A stretch of 64,000 nucleotides of DNA from Mycobacterium sp. URHB0044 (GTDB lineage: Bacteria > Actinomycetota > Actinomycetes > Mycobacteriales > Mycobacteriaceae), in contig NZ_JIAW01000023.1 of the NCBI RefSeq assembly GCF_000620625.1, forward strand, positions 49,506 through 113,505, in the 5' to 3' direction. Under the pieces are notes generated by a model. The model had not been told where the DNA came from. It ran no database searches and saw only the letters and a program-made list of their open reading frames with translations. A program made the translations under genes and the position numbers. Below, one piece after another: positions 59,999-64,000 of the stretch. How positions within the stretch are numbered: the stretch's first letter is position 1; each line of letters starts with the position of its first letter.

Positions 59999-60523
59999 AT
60001 GAGCACGCACACCGTCATTCGTCCGAACCTGCAGCCGTCGACCGTCAACACCGTCGACGCCGTCACCGGCGCCCTAGCCCGCTACGGCCTCGTCGTGGTG
60101 CTGGCGTGGTTCGGGGTACTGAAGTTCATGGAGTACGAGGCCAACGGCATCGTGCCGCTGGTGTCGGAGAGCCCAATGATGAACTGGCTGTACGGCATCT
60201 TCTCGGTCACCACGTTCTCGGCGCTGCTCGGTGTGTTCGAGCTGGCCGCCGCGGCGCTGTTGGCCGTCAAGCCGTGGTGGCCGCGCATGTCGATCCTCGG
60301 CAGCCTGCTGGCGATCGTGCTGTTCGTGGCAACGATCAGCTTCCTGTTCACCACGCCCGGTGTGACCGAGGCGACTGCGGGCGGGTTCCCCGCGTTGTCG
60401 ATGACCGGCGGGTTCCTGATCAAGGACGTTGCGCTTCTCGGGGTGGCCGCATGGACGCTGTCCGACGCGCTGCGAGCAACCCGCAGCCGTCTCTCGGCCG
60501 GTTCACAGGCCGGCCCACGGTAG
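59999..60523 (+). CDS. DUF417 family membrane protein (YkgB/RclC-like)
   Basis: 174 residues with four hydrophobic helices. The DUF417 pattern FGVLKFMEYEANGIVPLVSE and FEALAGAAL-like GVFELAAAALLAVKPWWP are visible, and the last half has FPALSMTGGFLIKDVALLG. RclC/YkgB proteins are linked to reactive chlorine stress in E. coli; transfer of that role here is inference. It stands alone 71 bp after mak. Confidence 0.85.
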   Translation: MSTHTVIRPNLQPSTVNTVDAVTGALARYGLVVVLAWFGVLKFMEYEANGIVPLVSESPMMNWLYGIFSVTTFSALLGVFELAAAALLAVKPWWPRMSILGSLLAIVLFVATISFLFTTPGVTEATAGGFPALSMTGGFLIKDVALLGVAAWTLSDALRATRSRLSAGSQAGPR

Positions 60524-60542
60524 CGATGCGTCACTGGGCGGT

Positions 60543-62474
60543 GTGACAACGACGTTCAACGCCCTCGAGACGGCGCCGGCCTCCGAGCCCATTCCGACAT
60601 CGCCCGCCCGGATCTCCACCGCTGCGTGGAACCGGGTGGGCCTCGTCGTGCTGCTGGCAGGCACCGCGGTGCTCTACCTGTGGGACATCACCATCAACGG
60701 CATGGGCAACCAGTTCTATGCGGCGGCCGCCCAGGCCGGTGCGACGAATTGGGAAGCGCTGCTGTTCGGTTCGCTGGATTCGCGCAACTTCATCACCGTC
60801 GACAAGCCGCCGCTGTCGCAGTGGGTGATGGGATTGTCGGGCCAGCTGTTCGGGTTCAGCAGCGCGAGCATGCTGATCCCGCAGGCGTTGATGGCCGTCG
60901 CCGCCGTCGGCTTGCTGTACGCCGCGGTCTCGCGGATCAGCGGGCCACGGACCGGGCTGCTGGCGGGCGCGGCGCTGGCGCTGACACCGGTGGCGGTGCT
61001 GATGTTCCGGTTCAACAATCCCGACGCGGCGATGGTGTTGCTCATGACGGCCGCGGCGTACTGCACGGTGCGCGCGCTGCAGCACCACGGCGCCAGGTGG
61101 TTGGCGTTGGCGGGCGTCGCGCTGGGGCTTGCGTTCCTGGCCAAGATGCTCGAGGGCGTCATGGTGGCGCCTGCGCTCGCCGCGGCCTACCTGGTGGCCG
61201 CCGCGGTGCCGATGCGCACGCGTCTGCTGCACCTGTTGGGCGCGGCGGCAGGCTTCGTGGTGGCGGCAGGCTGGTTCGTGGTGCTCACGCTGCTGTGGCC
61301 GGCGTCGTCACGGCCGTACATCGCGGGGTCGACCGACAACAACTTCATGAACCTGGTGTTGGGCTACAACGGTTTTGCGCGGGTACTCGGCCACAACCAT
61401 CCGGCGTTCACGCCGCCGCCGTCGGAGCTTGGCACGCTGGCGGGCAGCCCGGTGCACGTCGGCGTCCGGTCCGGTGGAGCGTTCGCCGGTGGTGGATTCG
61501 GCAGCCAGTCGCGGGGCTGGACGCGGTTGTTCTCCGGCGAATTCGGCTTCGAGATCGGCTGGCTGATCCCCGCCGCCGTGCTGGCGACCGTCCTGGTGCT
61601 GGTGGCCCGCGGCCGCGCGCCGCGCACCGATCCCGTGCGGGCGGCCGCCATCTTGTTCGGCGGCTGGATCCTGGTCGACGGGGTGGTGCTCAGCTACATG
61701 CAGGGCATGATCCATCCGTATTACAGCCTGTCCATCGCGCCCGCCGTCGCGGCGATGTTCGCAATCGGCGTCGGCCAGATGTGGGCACGGCGTGAATCAT
61801 GGTGGTGCCGAATCGGTCTCGCGACGACGCTGCTGGGGACGGGGTTGTGGAGCTGGTGGGTGCTGGAACGCAACGCCGACTGGTTGCCCGGCCTGAAGTG
61901 GGCGGTGCTGGTGCTGACCGTCGTGGCGTCACTGGCGCTGCTCGGAGTGTGGGCGGCCATGCCGCGGCGCGGTGTGGTGATGGCGTTGGTTGGCGTGGCG
62001 GTGGCAGGCGCGCTGGCCGGCCCCGCGGCGTACGCCGTTGCCACGGTCGGGGTGGCGCACGAGGGCGGCGGCCCGTCGGTGGGACCGGCGCGGGCGGGTG
62101 GGCGCAGCATGGGAATGTGGGGCGGCAAGGGCGTCGACAGCCCGGAACTCGATGCGATGCTGGAGGCCACCCGCACGCCGTGGTCGGCTGCCATCGACCG
62201 GTCGTCGAGCGCCGCGGGGCTCGAATTGTCCACCAACACAGCGGTGATGGCGATCGGCGGCTTCTCCGGGACGGACCCGACGCCGACGCTCGCGCAGTTC
62301 CAGGACGACGTCGCCCACCACCGGGTCGCGTACTACGTCGCCTCGAACAACCGCGGCCGCGGCCCGCAGTGGAACGGTCGTGGACACGCCGACATCGCGG
62401 CGTGGGTGGCTCACACGTTCCGGGCGGAGCAGGTGGGCAGCGCGACGGTGTACGACCTGTCCGCACCGAAGTGA
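60543..62474 (+). CDS. GT39-type membrane glycosyltransferase (ArnT/PMT-like)
   Basis: 643 residues from GTG 60543, 19 bp after the DUF417 stop. About eleven to twelve transmembrane helices. The first outer loop carries the acidic-pair equivalent NSRNFITVDKPPLSQW, as in ArnT/PMT enzymes. An Asn/Gly-rich loop and a C-terminal soluble domain (from about residue 540) follow. Such enzymes transfer a sugar from a polyprenyl-phosphate donor to a lipid or protein on the outer face. Substrate is unknown. The stop codon is embedded in a 14-bp tandem repeat. Confidence 0.87.
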   Translation: MTTTFNALETAPASEPIPTSPARISTAAWNRVGLVVLLAGTAVLYLWDITINGMGNQFYAAAAQAGATNWEALLFGSLDSRNFITVDKPPLSQWVMGLSGQLFGFSSASMLIPQALMAVAAVGLLYAAVSRISGPRTGLLAGAALALTPVAVLMFRFNNPDAAMVLLMTAAAYCTVRALQHHGARWLALAGVALGLAFLAKMLEGVMVAPALAAAYLVAAAVPMRTRLLHLLGAAAGFVVAAGWFVVLTLLWPASSRPYIAGSTDNNFMNLVLGYNGFARVLGHNHPAFTPPPSELGTLAGSPVHVGVRSGGAFAGGGFGSQSRGWTRLFSGEFGFEIGWLIPAAVLATVLVLVARGRAPRTDPVRAAAILFGGWILVDGVVLSYMQGMIHPYYSLSIAPAVAAMFAIGVGQMWARRESWWCRIGLATTLLGTGLWSWWVLERNADWLPGLKWAVLVLTVVASLALLGVWAAMPRRGVVMALVGVAVAGALAGPAAYAVATVGVAHEGGGPSVGPARAGGRSMGMWGGKGVDSPELDAMLEATRTPWSAAIDRSSSAAGLELSTNTAVMAIGGFSGTDPTPTLAQFQDDVAHHRVAYYVASNNRGRGPQWNGRGHADIAAWVAHTFRAEQVGSATVYDLSAPK

Positions 62475-62493
62475 GTGAGCCGAAGTGAGCGAG
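62466..62493. repeat. 14-bp tandem repeat spanning the GT39 stop codon
   Basis: CCGAAGTGAGTGAG (62466-62479) is followed by CCGAAGTGAGCGAG (62480-62493). The GT39 stop codon TGA is at 62472-62474 inside the first unit, so the repeat may be a product of slippage at the gene end. Confidence 0.7.
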
Positions 62494-62554
62494 CGGCGCC
62501 GTCGTGCAGCTCGCGGAGCCGGCACCCCGAAGCCTGGGCAGAGCGGTAGTGAAA

Positions 62555-62615
62555 TTGCCCACCTACGAGCGACTTTCGCGCGCCGGCCATCGAAAAGTCG
62601 CTCGTAGGCGGGCAA
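62555..62615. repeat. Dispersed palindrome family B, copy 2 (61 bp)
   Basis: TTGCCCACCTACGAGCGACT on the left pairs with AGTCGCTCGTAGGCGGGCAA on the right across a short loop. It has the same length as copy 1 at 6175-6235 and lies between the GT39 stop and the IS30 element. Confidence 0.88.
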
Positions 62616-62724
62616 ACGGGGTGCCGTCATGTGCAGCCCCCTCATCGCTCGTAGCGAATGCGAGTGAGCATGGGGTGACGTCGCGACTGTGAGCCTGACG
62701 AGATTTGAGCCCCTCAATGTCAAG

Positions 62725-63988
62725 CGGTTACGACAACATTCGGCATTCCTGGCTAAGCGGCTGGGGCGAGGAGGGCGGCGAGTCGGTCGGCGGGGGTGTC
62801 CAGGTCGAGAGTCGGTCGGGGCCGTGTGTTGAGTTTGTCTTGGATGCGTTTGAGGTCGGCTTTGGTGTGCACGCGCAGGTCGGTGCTCTTTTCGAACCAG
62901 AATCGAAGCAGTCGATTGGTGTTCTCGTTGGTACCTCGTTGCCAAGGTGAGTGGGGATCGCAGAAGTAGACCGGCGCCTGTAGCTGCAGGTTGATGTCAC
63001 GCCAGTTGGCCATCTCACTTCCCCGGTCCCAGGTGATCGTGCGACGCAGATGGGCCGGCAACTCGCTCATCGCCTCGATCATCGCGGCGGCCACCGAGTC
63101 GGCGGTGTGGTCGGTGGGTAGGTGCAACAGGATGGTGAACCGGGTGCTGCGCTCGACCAGTGTGCCGATCGCACTGGTGCATCCGGTGCCCAGAATCAAA
63201 TCGCCCTCCCAATGCCCTGGCACGGCGCGGTCGGCGGCCTCGGCGGGGCGGTCGCTGATGGTGAACACGTCATTGAACTTGCCGCGTCGCTCCGCCCGGC
63301 CCTGGGTCTTTCGCGCGGACCGCTTGGTCGACAGGCACTTGTGCAGATCGGCACGCAGCTGGCCACGGGTCTGCACGTAGAGGCACTTGTAGATGGTTTC
63401 GTGGCTCACCCGTGCCAGCTTGTCATCGGGGTGATCTCGAGCCAACACCTCGGCGATCAGCCCCGGGCTCCACCCGTCATCCATCCAGGATTCGATCTGG
63501 GCGCATAACACCGGATCGTTGAGCGTGAACTCCTTGGGGCGCTTGGCTTTCTGCGTGGCCCGGGCGTGGGCCATCCCGGCGTGGTAGTCCCCGTCGGGGT
63601 TGCGGTTTCGGTCGACTTCCCGCCAGATGACGGCCCGGTCACGGCCGATCTGACGGCCGATCTCGGCGTAGGAGAGTTTGGCGTCGAGCCCGCGCATGAT
63701 CTCGATGCGTTCATCGAAGTTGAGCCGGTGGCCCCGCCCACCCGGCCCATTCAGGTCACCGGGCTCGAGCAGACCCGTCGCACTCTTGCTGTTTCGTCCA
63801 AGACGCATCGCTCCAGCGTCACGCCACCACAACCCCGCCGTGTTGTACGACACGCCCACACCCGCGGCTGCATCCCGAACCGACTCACCCCCGCACACCC
63901 GATCGAACAGCTCCCGACGGACAGAACGCGAAAACGGATAACCACACGGCACAGCAACCTCCAGCTACCAGGGATGTTGCACTGACCG
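62725..63988 (-). mobile_element. IS30-family insertion sequence (ends approximate)
   Basis: About 1.26 kb surrounding one transposase gene, a normal IS30 size. Candidate terminal inverted repeats are CGGTTACGACAACATTCG (62725-62742) and the complement of 63971-63988, CGGTCAGTGCAACATCCC, 12 of 18 bases matching. The target duplication could not be fixed, so the exact ends are uncertain. Confidence 0.6.
62753..63952 (-). CDS. IS30-family transposase
   Basis: 399 residues and intact. An N-terminal HTH-like half (RSVRRELFDRVCGGESVRDA) is followed by a second HTH typical of IS30 (LSYAEIGRQIGRDRAVIWRE). The DDE catalytic core carries Asp in GHWEGDLILG, Asp in TWDRGSEM and Glu within QRGTNENTNRLLRFWFEKST, an IS30 hallmark. 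It should move the element by transposition. It appears full length, so the element may be active. Confidence 0.95.
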   Translation of the reverse strand: MPCGYPFSRSVRRELFDRVCGGESVRDAAAGVGVSYNTAGLWWRDAGAMRLGRNSKSATGLLEPGDLNGPGGRGHRLNFDERIEIMRGLDAKLSYAEIGRQIGRDRAVIWREVDRNRNPDGDYHAGMAHARATQKAKRPKEFTLNDPVLCAQIESWMDDGWSPGLIAEVLARDHPDDKLARVSHETIYKCLYVQTRGQLRADLHKCLSTKRSARKTQGRAERRGKFNDVFTISDRPAEAADRAVPGHWEGDLILGTGCTSAIGTLVERSTRFTILLHLPTDHTADSVAAAMIEAMSELPAHLRRTITWDRGSEMANWRDINLQLQAPVYFCDPHSPWQRGTNENTNRLLRFWFEKSTDLRVHTKADLKRIQDKLNTRPRPTLDLDTPADRLAALLAPAA

Positions 63989-64000
63989 TATGAATCTGCC

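Overview
The window reads as chromosomal DNA of a mycobacterium, most likely a fast grower of the Mycolicibacterium type. The evidence is high GC with strong third-position G/C, an antigen 85 mycolyltransferase, a mycobacterial haemophore-domain protein, an LCM-type mycobacterial methyltransferase, a carboxylic acid reductase, an F420-type PPOX protein, and treS-mak trehalose metabolism. Several genes recur in the order I recall from the M. tuberculosis Rv0105-Rv0129 region (mrf/cobW-like with rpmB, rhomboid, fusA2 with an Rv0121c-like gene, treS-mak, antigen 85C), but interleaved with many other genes. That comparison is from memory, not from an alignment.

Layout. 1-4.8 kb (minus): a MoxR AAA+ / DUF58 / membrane / VWA-like / VWA / TPR-like chain, cut by the window edge. 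4.9-11.2 kb: RidA-like protein, a GAP-type membrane protein, AraC regulator with a divergent aldo-keto reductase, and a coupled acyl-CoA dehydrogenase pair. 11.2-13.5 kb: a coupled membrane-anchor plus coiled-coil gene pair bracketed by two near-identical 62-bp palindromes. 13.6-18 kb: serine hydrolase, nitrobindin, divergent FAD oxidoreductase, response regulator-PP2C fusion. 18.1-20.8 kb: zinc-starvation cluster, with mrf divergent from rpmB-rpmG-rpsN-rpsR and two Zur-like boxes between. 21-27 kb: SDR, SRPBCC and a second MoxR operon (moxR3-like). 26.9-33 kb: a membrane-spanning ECF sigma fusion, thioesterase, rhomboid, haemophore, antigen 85, SRPBCC and methyltransferase genes. 33-40 kb: MFS, LacI, P450 coupled to an APH-like kinase, DMT transporter, LCM methyltransferase. 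40-47.5 kb: carboxylic acid reductase, amine-dehydrogenase-like oxidoreductase, EF-G2 and a small exported protein. 47.7-54 kb: PPOX and Pro-rich membrane pair, a four-gene ABC importer, a PyrE-like transferase and a HugZ-like protein. 54-62.5 kb: a Pro-rich surface protein, treS-mak, a DUF417 protein, a GT39 transferase. 62.7-64 kb: an IS30-family insertion sequence.

Most genes sit in short operons joined by ATGA/GTGA overlaps. Intergenic gaps are small, and none exceeds about 300 bp if the small reading frame at 6304 is accepted. Several gaps carry dispersed palindromes: family A, four copies of exactly 62 bp; family B, two copies of exactly 61 bp; and one related hairpin. These repeats are the main structure not explained by genes. 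No rRNA, tRNA or CRISPR array was seen.
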